A stretch of DNA of 7,699 nucleotides from the NCBI GenBank assembly GCA_029261435.1, contig JAJDBI010000218.1, positions 1-7,699 on the forward strand, read 5' to 3'. Shown piece by piece: positions 1 through 7,200 of this stretch. The notes beneath the pieces are model-generated. The model was not told the origin of the DNA and ran no database searches. It saw nothing but the letters and a program-made list of their open reading frames with translations. The DNA comes from Nitrospinaceae bacterium (GTDB lineage Bacteria; Nitrospinota; Nitrospinia; Nitrospinales; VA-1). The position numbers and the translations under genes were made by a program. Every line of letters starts with the position of its first letter. Positions within the stretch are counted from its first letter, which is position 1.

Positions 1-58
1 TATTTTTAGAACACGTCGTCTGGATAATGATCAAGATCTGAAAAAAGGAAGCGACTGG

Positions 59-1033
59 ATGGAAAATGATGAAAGAATGGATGTGCAAATCACCGAGGTG
101 TCACAACTGGACACATTCTCCCAACACACCGCTAACTACCATCAAGCTGCCATGGCCGATAACACCCGCGCTGCCTATCGCAGCGATGTGAACGATTTTC
201 TCAAGCAGGGTGGGGTACTGCCAGCCAGCATTGAACAGGTCATCTCTTATATGGAACGCGTTGCTACCCACCTGAATCCGCGCAGCCTCAAACGTCGTCT
301 TGTGTCCATCGGTCAATGGCACACACTCAATCGTGTCTTTAACCCGGTCGATGATCCCATGGTCACCAAGACCTTGCGTGGTATTGAGCGTATCCACGGC
401 ACACCCAAAGTGAAAGCACGCGCCTTACGCCTCAAAGATCTGGATCGGATTTTAGAGTATTTAGACGCCAACCCATCCCTGATCAATACCCGCAATCGTG
501 CGCTGATTCTGCTCGGTTTTTTTGGCGCTTTTCGTCGGTCAGAGCTGGTAGGACTGACGTGGGAGCACGTGCATTTTGAATCGGAAGGCATGCTCATCAC
601 GTTGCCTCGCAGTAAAACCGATCCCACCGGAAAAGGTCAGCAATGTCTACTACCGGTGGGCGATGATCGGCGCTGTCCCGTCCGTCACTTAATTGTCTGG
701 CGTGAAGCCAGTGGCACACAACAGGGGACGATTTTTCGACGAATATCAAAAAGCAAAAAAATAGGTGAGCAGGGCATCAGTACGGTGTATTTTAATCTGC
801 TGTTTAAGGATTTAGTCAAAAAGGCAAAGATTTTGCACCCGGAGGAATACAGTAGCCATTCCTTGAGGCGCGGCTTTGCCACCGAAGCCTACAAGCGGGG
901 CCAAGATCCGCTAGCCATCCAAGCCGGTGGGCGTTGGCGAAGTATTCGCACTGTGTATGAATACATCGATGCCAGTCAAAATTTTAAAGAAGCTGCCGTC
1001 AATGCCTTGTATGATTTTAATGAAATGAATTAA
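59..1033 (+). CDS. Tyrosine recombinase (phage-integrase family), complete
   Basis: A 324-residue site-specific recombinase that would cut and rejoin DNA through a covalent 3'-phosphotyrosine link. An N-terminal SAM-like core-binding domain covers about residues 20-110 (RAAYRSDVNDFLKQ region) and the catalytic domain about 120-315. Visible catalytic residues are Arg159 (in FRRSEL), Lys186 (RSKTD), His267 and Arg270 (HSLRRG), Trp293 in the usual His/Trp position, and Tyr302 (in VYEYID) as likely nucleophile, nine residues after the Trp as in related enzymes. Length and motif order are normal, so it looks intact. The start at 59 has AGGAAG at 46-51, seven bases upstream; ATG 77 is an in-frame alternative. 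It lies 225 bases upstream of an RT gene on the same strand, and I infer that the two form one mobile module. Whether it integrates the element, resolves it or inverts DNA cannot be told from this window. Confidence 0.93.
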   Translation: MENDERMDVQITEVSQLDTFSQHTANYHQAAMADNTRAAYRSDVNDFLKQGGVLPASIEQVISYMERVATHLNPRSLKRRLVSIGQWHTLNRVFNPVDDPMVTKTLRGIERIHGTPKVKARALRLKDLDRILEYLDANPSLINTRNRALILLGFFGAFRRSELVGLTWEHVHFESEGMLITLPRSKTDPTGKGQQCLLPVGDDRRCPVRHLIVWREASGTQQGTIFRRISKSKKIGEQGISTVYFNLLFKDLVKKAKILHPEEYSSHSLRRGFATEAYKRGQDPLAIQAGGRWRSIRTVYEYIDASQNFKEAAVNALYDFNEMN

Positions 1034-1046
1034 GTGAGTTAAGTGA
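1031..1046 (+). repeat. Two 7-bp direct repeats TAAGTGA, 9-bp period
   Basis: TAAGTGA occurs at 1031-1037 and again at 1040-1046. The first copy begins with the recombinase stop codon. Close direct repeats beside a recombinase gene can be binding sites for the recombinase or an accessory factor. Two copies this short may also be chance. Confidence 0.4.
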
Positions 1047-1062
1047 TTTTTCGGTCAATCAC

Positions 1063-1082
1063 GATCAATAAAGATCAATTAA
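1063..1082 (+). repeat. Tandem 10-bp repeat GATCAATWAA
   Basis: GATCAATAAA (1063-1072) is followed directly by GATCAATTAA (1073-1082), nine of ten positions alike. The spacing is about one helical turn. GATC also occurs twice just before the recombinase (29-38, GATCAAGATC), so GATC sites lie on both sides of that gene. A protein-binding role is an inference. Confidence 0.4.
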
Positions 1083-1168
1083 GTTAATCGTTCAGCACAA
1101 TACACACGATAACCCATAACGATATAACTGGTCGGTAAGTACAGCGGGGTTTGTCACTCCACCCATCC

Positions 1169-1206
1169 TGGATTATTTGTAAGATGTGTTCTTACCTCGC
1201 AATCCA
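1169..1206 (+). other. Nested hairpin upstream of the RT gene
   Basis: TGGATT (1169-1174) pairs with AATCCA (1201-1206). Inside it, GTAAGA (1179-1184) pairs perfectly with TCTTAC (1190-1195) around a TGTGT loop, leaving an internal loop of attt/ctcgc. The result is a 6+6 bp two-part stem. No T-run follows, so it is not a usual terminator. It could be part of a structured RNA leader or a folded recombination site. Confidence 0.5.
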
Positions 1207-1215
1207 CCCCACCGA

Positions 1216-1233
1216 ATGGTAGACTTTTACCAT
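1216..1233 (+). other. Perfect 6-bp hairpin just upstream of the RT start
   Basis: ATGGTA (1216-1221) and TACCAT (1228-1233) form a perfect stem around the loop GACTTT. It lies 25 bases before the chosen RT start codon and 10 bases after the nested hairpin. Because it is so close to a weak ribosome site it could affect translation of the RT; this is inference. Confidence 0.4.
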
Positions 1234-1258
1234 AAGATTATGCAGAGAGTCCGCCTCT

Positions 1259-1901
1259 ATGATTTTTTTTACGCCAAATTACACGGCAGCATATACAACA
1301 GGGTACGTAACAAAAAAGTACATACCTCAGCGGTGGTCTTTTATTTATCAATGGCCCACTCATGCGCAGAGTTGGGTGAACGCCATAGCGCAAGGGCAGC
1401 ATCAGATGTCACCGCGTATTCGATACCGTTTTAAAAATAACAACGAAGTAGTGGAGGTGTGGTCTTATGAGGATCGTTTGTTGGTGCATTTACTGCTGAC
1501 CATCATCAAACCGACCTTTAAACATGTTATTTCCCCACGGTGTGTGCATCTTCAAGGCCCCAGTTGCATTACAACAGTAACTGCAAAGATCCAAACGGCA
1601 CTGACACGCCAACAATACGGCTATGTTATTCGATCTGATATTAAATCCTACTACGCTAGTATTCAACACAAGATATTATTAGAGCAACTCAAGACCACCG
1701 ATGATGACCCCATCCTGCTTTCATATTGTGACGCGATTATCACTGCAGGAGTAGAGCAAGAGGGTGAGATTTTGCTACCCACCCAAGGGATCCCGCTGCG
1801 CAGTAGCTTATCGCCTTTTTTTGGAGCGTTATATTTGAAGGCATTAGACGATGCCTTTGCGAAGTGCCCTGGTATTTTTTATCTGCGATATATGGACGAC
1901 C
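1259..1901 (+). CDS. Outer reverse transcriptase, exon 1 (codons 1-214 plus first base of codon 215)
   Basis: This is the 5' exon of an RT gene split by a group II intron; joined to 3770-4218 it gives 363 residues. An RT copies RNA into DNA. Visible motifs are SPRIRYRF near residues 51-58, the RT3 aspartate Asp127 in RSDIKSYY, the RT4 motif QGIPLRSSLSP (about 176-186), and RT5 YMDD at 211-214 with catalytic Asp213 and Asp214. It resembles RTs I recall next to tyrosine recombinases in Gammaproteobacteria, which share a 'SPRC.H..G' and 'SDIK.YY' pattern. It has neither the DGR nor the retron signature. Without splicing the frame runs to a stop at 1955-1957 and gives a 232-residue protein that ends soon after YMDD and lacks the thumb region. 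ATG 1259 is the only ATG after the in-frame stop at 1220-1222. Its ribosome site (AGAGAG, 1244-1249) is weak, so the start is less sure than the gene. Confidence 0.85.
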
Positions 1902-2145
1902 GTGTGCCACGAACATTGCACCAACGGAATGGGGCAATGATGCTGCACGAGAGATGAGGGAAGGCCCCTCGAAGCCGACATGCAGGTGTAGGCTTCAAAC
2001 CACCTTAAGCTGCTGTGATTAAGAGTCATGGTGGTGAGCGTTAAGGAAAAGGCCGAGATATACTTGGTCAGGTACGTACTTAGGAGATGAACGCAAGTGA
2101 ACTATTATTGAAGTGTCGAAAATGTAGGGATGAGGTCAAAACTGG

Positions 2146-2162
2146 GGAGTTGTCGTTACTCC
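2146..2162 (+). other. Likely EBS1 hairpin of the group II intron
   Basis: GGAGT (2146-2150) pairs with ACTCC (2158-2162) around the loop TGTCGTT (2151-2157). The loop pairs with the last bases of exon 1: five Watson-Crick pairs with ACGAC (1896-1900) plus a G-U wobble at 1895. The base next to the splice site (C1901) is unpaired. The distance of about 250 bases from the intron 5' end suits EBS1 in domain I. A weaker EBS2 candidate is ATATA at 2058-2062, facing TATAT at 1889-1893. Confidence 0.6.
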
Positions 2163-2427
2163 AGGATAAGCTCAAAGGATACCTGTTTACTGATTGAGTG
2201 GCCTCCGGCATAAAGGTAGCATGAACTAAGTACAGGCTCTGGTGTGGAACGTGGGAACCTGTTGCACTGATGTTAAGAAAGATAACCAAGTGGAAGCACC
2301 ACAAGGTTTAGAGTATCGATGCAGTGCGCAGGGGCGGAATAACTCGTAGTAGTGATGAAGCGACTGTAATGGTGGTGGAGCGAAGGGGTTATATTGGTCG
2401 GTTGATATTGATTAATCAACCAGAAAT

Positions 2428-2433
2428 GGGAGG
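2428..2433 (+). promoter_or_regulatory. Strong Shine-Dalgarno site of the intron maturase
   Basis: GGGAGG ends five bases before ATG 2439. It fixes the maturase start and shows that the gene in domain IV has its own translation signal, independent of the host RT gene. Confidence 0.85.
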
Positions 2434-2438
2434 AATTA

Positions 2439-3695
2439 ATGAATACAACAAAATCGTTTGAGATTTCCAAAAGGAATATTTGGGAAGCTTATAAGCGGGT
2501 AAAGGCCAACAAAGGGGCTGCTGGAGTAGATGGTCAAACGCTAGAAGAGTTTGAGGTGAAGTTAAAAAGTAACCTTCACAAGCTTTGGAATCGGATGTCA
2601 TCAGGGAGTTATATTCCCCCAGCGGTTCGTATTGTTGAAATCCCAAAAGAGGGCAATAAGATAAGAAGATTAGGCGTGCCTACGATATCGGATCGAATTG
2701 CCCAAATGGTTGTGAAGAAGTATCTAGAACCGCAAGTGGAACCTCATTTTCATGAGGATTCGTACGGTTACAGACCCAAGAAATCGGCATTAGATGCAGT
2801 GGGAGTGGCACGGCAGAGATGCTGGCGTCATGACTGGTGCATTGATTTGGATATCAAAGGATTCTTCGACAACTTAAAACATGACCTAGTCATTCGAGCA
2901 GTGCGTAAACATACAGACTGCAAATGGGTACTTCTCTATATCGATCGGTGGTTAAAAGCACCGGCGCAAGAGAAGGATGGCTCGTTGGTGGAAAGAGATA
3001 GGGGAACCCCCCAAGGGGGGGTTATAAGCCCTTTATTGGCAAACTTGTTTCTTCATTATGCATTTGATAAATGGATGGAGAAGAATTTTCCTCGAAATCT
3101 ATTTGAGAGATATGCTGATGATTGTGTGGTTCACTGTGATTCAGAAGCAGAAGCAGGCAAACTCAGAACTGCAATAGAAGCTCGAATGCAGGAATGTGGT
3201 TTAGAACTTCATCCAGACAAGACAAAAATTGTGTATTGTAAGGATGAAGATAGGAAGGGAACATACCACAACGAGCGATTTGATTTTTTAGGCTATACTT
3301 TTAGAGCGAGAAGGTCAAAGAGTCGATATGGTCACCACTTCATAAACTTTAGTCCTGCAGTTAGCAATAAAGCAGTTAAGGCGATGCGTCAAAGGATGAG
3401 AAGATGGCGTCTGCATTTGAAGAGTGACAAAGGGATTGAAGATTTGGGGCGGATGTTTTATGCAATCATAAATGGTTGGATAAATTATTATGGAAGATAT
3501 TATAAATCTGCGCTTTACCCTGTATTTCAGCATTTAAACCGGATATTAGTCCGGTGGGTAATGAAGAAATACAAAAGGTTTAGAGGACACCAAAGGAGAG
3601 CAACCCATTGGCTAGGAGGAGTAGCAAAACGTGAACCCTTTATATTTGCACATTGGAGGCTCTTAGGTGTTAAGCCAGCTGCGATTGGACAATAA
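2439..3695 (+). CDS. ltrA: Group II intron reverse transcriptase/maturase, without endonuclease domain
   Basis: This 418-residue protein helps the intron RNA fold and splice and reverse-transcribes it during homing. Motifs in order are VKANKGAAGVDG (about 21-32, RT0/1), RRLGVPTISDRIAQ (about 77-90, RT2), the RT3 aspartate in DLDIKGFFDN, RGTPQGGVISPLLANLF (RT4), YADD (RT5, the catalytic aspartates), HPDKTK (RT6) and FDFLGY (RT7). The thumb/X maturase region contains GWINYYGRYY. The protein ends with WRLLG soon after the thumb, so the HNH endonuclease found in longer group II proteins is absent; about 420 residues is usual for class D proteins such as that of RmInt1. Its stop codon directly abuts domain V. 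It is unrelated in detail to the outer RT it sits in: its active site is YADD rather than YMDD and it has an X domain. No frameshift or missing catalytic residue is seen. Confidence 0.96.
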   Translation: MNTTKSFEISKRNIWEAYKRVKANKGAAGVDGQTLEEFEVKLKSNLHKLWNRMSSGSYIPPAVRIVEIPKEGNKIRRLGVPTISDRIAQMVVKKYLEPQVEPHFHEDSYGYRPKKSALDAVGVARQRCWRHDWCIDLDIKGFFDNLKHDLVIRAVRKHTDCKWVLLYIDRWLKAPAQEKDGSLVERDRGTPQGGVISPLLANLFLHYAFDKWMEKNFPRNLFERYADDCVVHCDSEAEAGKLRTAIEARMQECGLELHPDKTKIVYCKDEDRKGTYHNERFDFLGYTFRARRSKSRYGHHFINFSPAVSNKAVKAMRQRMRRWRLHLKSDKGIEDLGRMFYAIINGWINYYGRYYKSALYPVFQHLNRILVRWVMKKYKRFRGHQRRATHWLGGVAKREPFIFAHWRLLGVKPAAIGQ

Positions 3696-3729
3696 GAGCC
3701 GGATGAGTGGAGACGCTCACGTCCGGTTC
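3696..3729 (+). ncRNA. Group II intron domain V (catalytic hairpin)
   Basis: A 34-nt hairpin. GAGCCGGA pairs with TCCGGTTC, followed by a two-base CG bulge on the 3' strand and an upper stem TGAGTG/CGCTCA capped by a GAGA tetraloop. The catalytic triad AGC is at 3697-3699. Size, bulge and tetraloop match the standard bacterial domain V, which is the firmest single sign of a group II ribozyme. Confidence 0.95.
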
Positions 3730-3732
3730 TGT

Positions 3733-3769
3733 GAGAGCCTGAGGGTGAGATTCCCTCGGGCCACTCGAC
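3733..3769 (+). ncRNA. Group II intron domain VI with branch-point A and 3' splice site
   Basis: GCCTGAGGG (3737-3745) pairs with CCCTCGGGC (3753-3761) around a seven-base loop, and a lower stem GAG/CTC (3733-3735 with 3764-3766) closes it. The unpaired A3763 is seven bases from the intron end, where the lariat branch point normally lies. The intron ends in AC at 3769. Confidence 0.85.
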
Positions 3770-4218
3770 TTCTGATTCTGATCCCCCATGAGCGGGCGTA
3801 TCGCCGAGCAAAGAAACGGTTTTTTAGCATATTGCGTCAATTAGGTTTACAGATAGCCCCGCATAAAACCCGTATGGGTCGAGTAGATACAGGATTTCAT
3901 TTTTTAGGTGTTCAATTTGAGGAGCCACAAAGCCCCCAAAGCCAAACCCAAGTGAGGTGTGACGTTCATCCAAGAACGTGTCATCGAGCCTTGGATCAAA
4001 TAAAGGCGATGCAAGAGGATGCCGTCCATCCGGCGAAGATGCAGCGTTATTTGGGCCGCTGGGCAACTTGGTGGTCTCCGGTAATCAATCAAAGCAAGCG
4101 AACATGTATCATGCATTGGGTTAATGAAACAAAAAAACACTGCCAGCTAGCGGTATGGGTTGGGAGTGGATTATTGACCTTGGGTGGATTTAGGCGAGAC
4201 CTATTTCCGCCCCATTGA
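3770..4218 (+). CDS. Outer reverse transcriptase, exon 2 (last two bases of codon 215 to codon 363)
   Basis: This is the 3' exon of the RT that begins at 1259. It resumes with LLILIP directly after YMDD, then RRAKKRF, LGLQIAPHKTRMGR (RT6, about 239-252 of the spliced protein) and GFHFLGVQF (RT7, about 256-264). The rest, to the stop at 4216-4218, is a thumb-like region rich in basic and aromatic residues (YLGRWATWWSPV). The same frame is open upstream to 3667, but that part is maturase end and ribozyme RNA read in another frame and should not be taken as protein. No domain V-like hairpin follows 4218, so this RT is not itself the protein of an outer group II intron. The next gene starts 67 bases downstream. 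Confidence 0.85.
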
Positions 4219-4285
4219 TGTTGTTTTGATTGTAATATCGGTATGTCGTCGTGATGTCAGCCGAGGAACGAGATGGAGATGTATT

Positions 4286-7200
4286 ATGAAATCACGATCA
4301 TTTGGGTTGTCGCTGGGGGTTCAGAAGAGGGTCTTTTTTGCTCGACGGTCAGGGCTCTCCAGGGAGGCTCTGACCCAGTACATTAGTACAAGAGAGAACA
4401 GGCAGGATGGTGACAGTCCGTTAACAAATGAACCGGATTTGGCGGATCCAGAAAAGGCTGATTTCCCCAATGATGGTACAGATGACTGGGTAGAAGAGAC
4501 GAAAGTAGCGGAGTATATAGAGGGTAAGGCAAGAAAAGGCTGGTATTGTGCACGATATACCGAAGGTCCTAACGACCGCGCCTGGATGCAGCAAAAAGAC
4601 CGTAATTATTTATCCCGCTTGGGTCGAGAACTTGCACCTGAACTGGCACAACTTGAGACTAATCGTTTGCGCTTGCAAGCAGAAGACATTCGATATTTAG
4701 ATCAGCTCCAAAGGCTATGTAAAAATCTACCAGAGCAATTGAAAGAATATGAACTCGATAAATTTGAAGGCATTGAGCAACAGCTGTTACAAGCACAACA
4801 ACGATTGCCTGAAATTTTAGCAGTGCCTAGTGATAATTCTGCTGAAGGAACCCTGGCAGCAGCTGGTGGGGCTGGGGCTATTAGTGGCGGTTCAGCCACT
4901 GCAGCAGAACAAATGGCAGCAGCAGATTCCCATGGTCAACTTGATGAGCAAAGTGTTCGCATGGCTGCGATTATACAAATAGATTTTAGGGCACTAGAAC
5001 AAACTGTAAATCGTATCGAGGATGCAGCACTGAAATCCAGTCTATCAGGTACTATTGCTAGGTTGAATACTAAAATAAACGACTTTAATGATGACTTAGA
5101 AGATCCTATTATTCAATTAGAGGATTTATCAGAGTCACTGCGTGGAATTAGTAGAGAGGTATCTGCAGCTAAAATTGGTTTAGAGCACAGTCCAGCAGGA
5201 GATGCTTCAAAACGCAGGGCATTTAGTGTATTAAAAGTTATTGAGACTGTAGGCCAAGCATCATTGGCACAATTAACTTCATTAGCTCCAGTTAAAATTA
5301 AGCATCATTGGAAGTCGCATCGCTTGTGGTTAGGGCAACAACATTTATCCGATGATACTGACGTTGCCAAATATTTTCGAGATACTTTAGGAAAAATTAA
5401 ATTAAAAGGCATGCGCGACTATATGATTCCTAGAGGTGTGTTTATTTGCTATGCCTGGCCGGATATGAAAGAGAGTGATGAACAGCATTTAGGTTGGCTG
5501 CAGCCTTTTTTAGCGGGCATGCGTGCTCATTTACAGGCGGCGGGTCTTAATGCGAAATTAGACATTAAAGATGATCCACCGGGAGGAAATATTTACCGAT
5601 ATATGGACGGTGCAACAACGGAGCCAGATTATGTGTTGCTAATAGGTACAGAGTCGATGCTTAAATCAGCTGTGTGTGATGAATTAATGCGGATTAAACG
5701 GCGTCGTGAAAGAGACCTATCAGCAGGAGGATATACGTTACTCCCATTGTTGATCAGTGGGACTCTTGCAACGAGTTTTCCAACCACAGCTGAGCTGTAT
5801 ATGACAGTGAGTGATTGGAAAGATCCCAGTAAAACTTACTTTGATCATATGCGTCGATTAATTAGTACATTGTATAGCACTACTGAGAATGCATTTAAAG
5901 ATGAGTGGGATGAATTTTTAACGTTACTGGGTAAAGACTCGGATGAACATACGTTGGTGACTCAAGGGTTAACTAAAGATACGGTGCGAAGGGTATTAGC
6001 CCAGGAGGCTCAACAGCATAGCCATTTGGAAGCGCAGCAAGAAGCTGCGGGTCAGTTTCTGTTGCAAAATATGCAGGGATCTTCTACGACACCCTCAGTA
6101 TTTTCAACAGCAGCATCAGAAGGGCACCACACTAATGTAACTTATTTTTACCAACGTGTTGATGATCATCGGCTAAAATTAGTACGTGCAGGTGTAAAAG
6201 CTGATCCGTCTGATACTCCTCCCACTGTACTGACTGGTAGAAATGCCTATGATGAGGTTGGGAAATGGACATTAGATACGCTTAAAGAAGCGCCACATAC
6301 AGAGATCGATTTTCAGTTTATTGAGCAATCTGCTAAAGCTGCAGATGAATATTATCTAGAGAATCACCCGCATCTACCTGAGCGGGGTCGAGGCTACGCA
6401 TCAAAAAATGATTTGAATGATATTTACCAATGGGCATCAGCGGCACTATTCGAAATTGGACGTTTGCCTGTATCGGATGAACCTGCTGTTGTTGACAGTG
6501 CTTCAGAGTCAGCAAAAGGAACTTCGGCAGCTGAATCTGATGATAATAGCTCGCAACAAGAGTTTGATGTTCCAGCTGATGGTAGCTGCCTGTTTTATGC
6601 GGTGATGTTTAGTGTATTGTTACCCGTACTTAAAGATGATACAGCTTTTGAGCAGCGTTTTGTTCAGTTGTTTGGTGATAGTAATAAACCGGGTTTGGAG
6701 GAATTTAAGCAAGAGTTTTCACAATACAAAGGCCAACCTGGTTTTTTTGTAGCTCTAAAAGAGCAAGCACCCCAGTTTGAAGTGCTAGTCGATACTGCTT
6801 TTCGCCAGAATGTAGTGCGATTTATGCATGAGCATAAAGCGGATTTTTTAGGATTTTTTTCAGAAGGTGGAGATAGTTTTGAAGCGCGTATGCGTACAAT
6901 AGGCCAACCCAAAGCTTGGGGGGGGCAAACAGAAATTGAAGCAATTAGTCAGTTGTTACAAATTCAGATTAAAGTAAGAGAAAAACAAACCAATGGCAAT
7001 TGGAAGGATTCTGCGTTTCATGGTCAAGATCAAGGTTATGATTCAACCATCACACTAGGATTTACAGCTGCTGGCCATGGCGCTGGTGCTATTAATAATC
7101 ATTATCATTTTTTTATCGATCCACAAGTCTTTTTGGATTCGGTATCTCCTTTAGCAGCGGCAGATTCTCGGGTTGATGCTGCATCAGCCAAACAGATCCA

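Larger units (their letters stand above)
1034..1258 (+). other. Structured, repeat-bearing gap between recombinase and RT
   Basis: No convincing gene lies here. The left part holds short direct repeats (1031-1046 and 1063-1082), and the right part holds hairpins (1169-1206 and 1216-1233). A TATAAC at 1123-1128 could serve as a -10 box, but no good -35 hexamer stands 16-18 bases before it. No terminator with a T-tract follows the recombinase. The gap could hold a recombination site, an RNA that works with the RT, or the RT leader; the sequence alone does not decide. Confidence 0.6.
1902..2438 (+). ncRNA. Group II intron ribozyme, 5' part (domains I-III and start of IV)
   Basis: These 537 bases have no gene and form the structured 5' part of the intron RNA. 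They begin with GTGTGCCACGAAC and contain many short complementary runs, including the likely EBS1 hairpin at 2146-2162 and a hairpin GGTTGAT/ATCAACC at 2401-2422 shortly before the maturase start. I did not fold domains I-III in full, so their internal borders are not given. Confidence 0.85.
1902..3769 (+). mobile_element. Group II intron, complete, with internal maturase; inserted in an RT active site
   Basis: A self-splicing retroelement of 1868 bases. The 5' end GTGTG (1902-1906) fits the group II consensus GUGYG, and the 3' end AC (3768-3769) fits AY. A 34-nt domain V and a domain VI with a plausible branch A precede the 3' end, and domain IV encodes the RT/maturase. The ends are confirmed independently by the host gene: cutting precisely here restores an in-frame RT across codon 215 (C|TT). 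The encoded protein has RT and maturase domains but no HNH endonuclease, and its sequence resembles bacterial class D introns such as RmInt1; the class is my judgement from memory. Such introns usually home into single-stranded DNA at replication forks. Every visible part is intact, so it may still splice and move. Confidence 0.93.

Noticed and set aside
1186..1434. An 82-residue + strand frame across the RT start
   Set aside because: It overlaps the RT in another frame and shows no recognisable motif, while the RT frame shows family features.
3007..3021. CCCCCCAAGGGGGGG as a regulatory hairpin
   Set aside because: It is explained by the codons for the conserved RT4 motif TPQGG of the maturase, and the two-base loop is too small for a stable full stem.
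3667..3769. Protein coding upstream of exon 2 in the same frame, starting at ATG 3667
   Set aside because: This stretch overlaps the maturase end and domains V and VI of the ribozyme; the open frame is accidental and the RT homology starts exactly at the 3' splice site.
1259..4218. The outer RT as part of a diversity-generating retroelement or retron
   Set aside because: Its RT4 motif is LRSSLSPFFGALYL, not the DGR form with IGNLTSQ, and I saw no template/variable repeat pair. Retron-type RT signatures and an msr/msd-like layout are also not evident.
1034..4285. A twintron, with the outer RT as the protein of a second, outer group II intron
   Set aside because: No domain V-like hairpin (GAGCC...GGTTC type) is found between 4218 and 4285, and the outer RT lacks a group II maturase domain.
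1057..4300. An 11-base repeat AATCACGATCA at 1057-1067 and 4290-4300 as element ends (att sites)
   Set aside because: A match of this length is expected by chance several times in a window of this size, and the second copy lies in the large protein gene.
4702..4899. A minus-strand proline/alanine-rich frame
   Set aside because: It is the reverse complement of the Ala/Gly-rich segment of the large protein and has no independent support.
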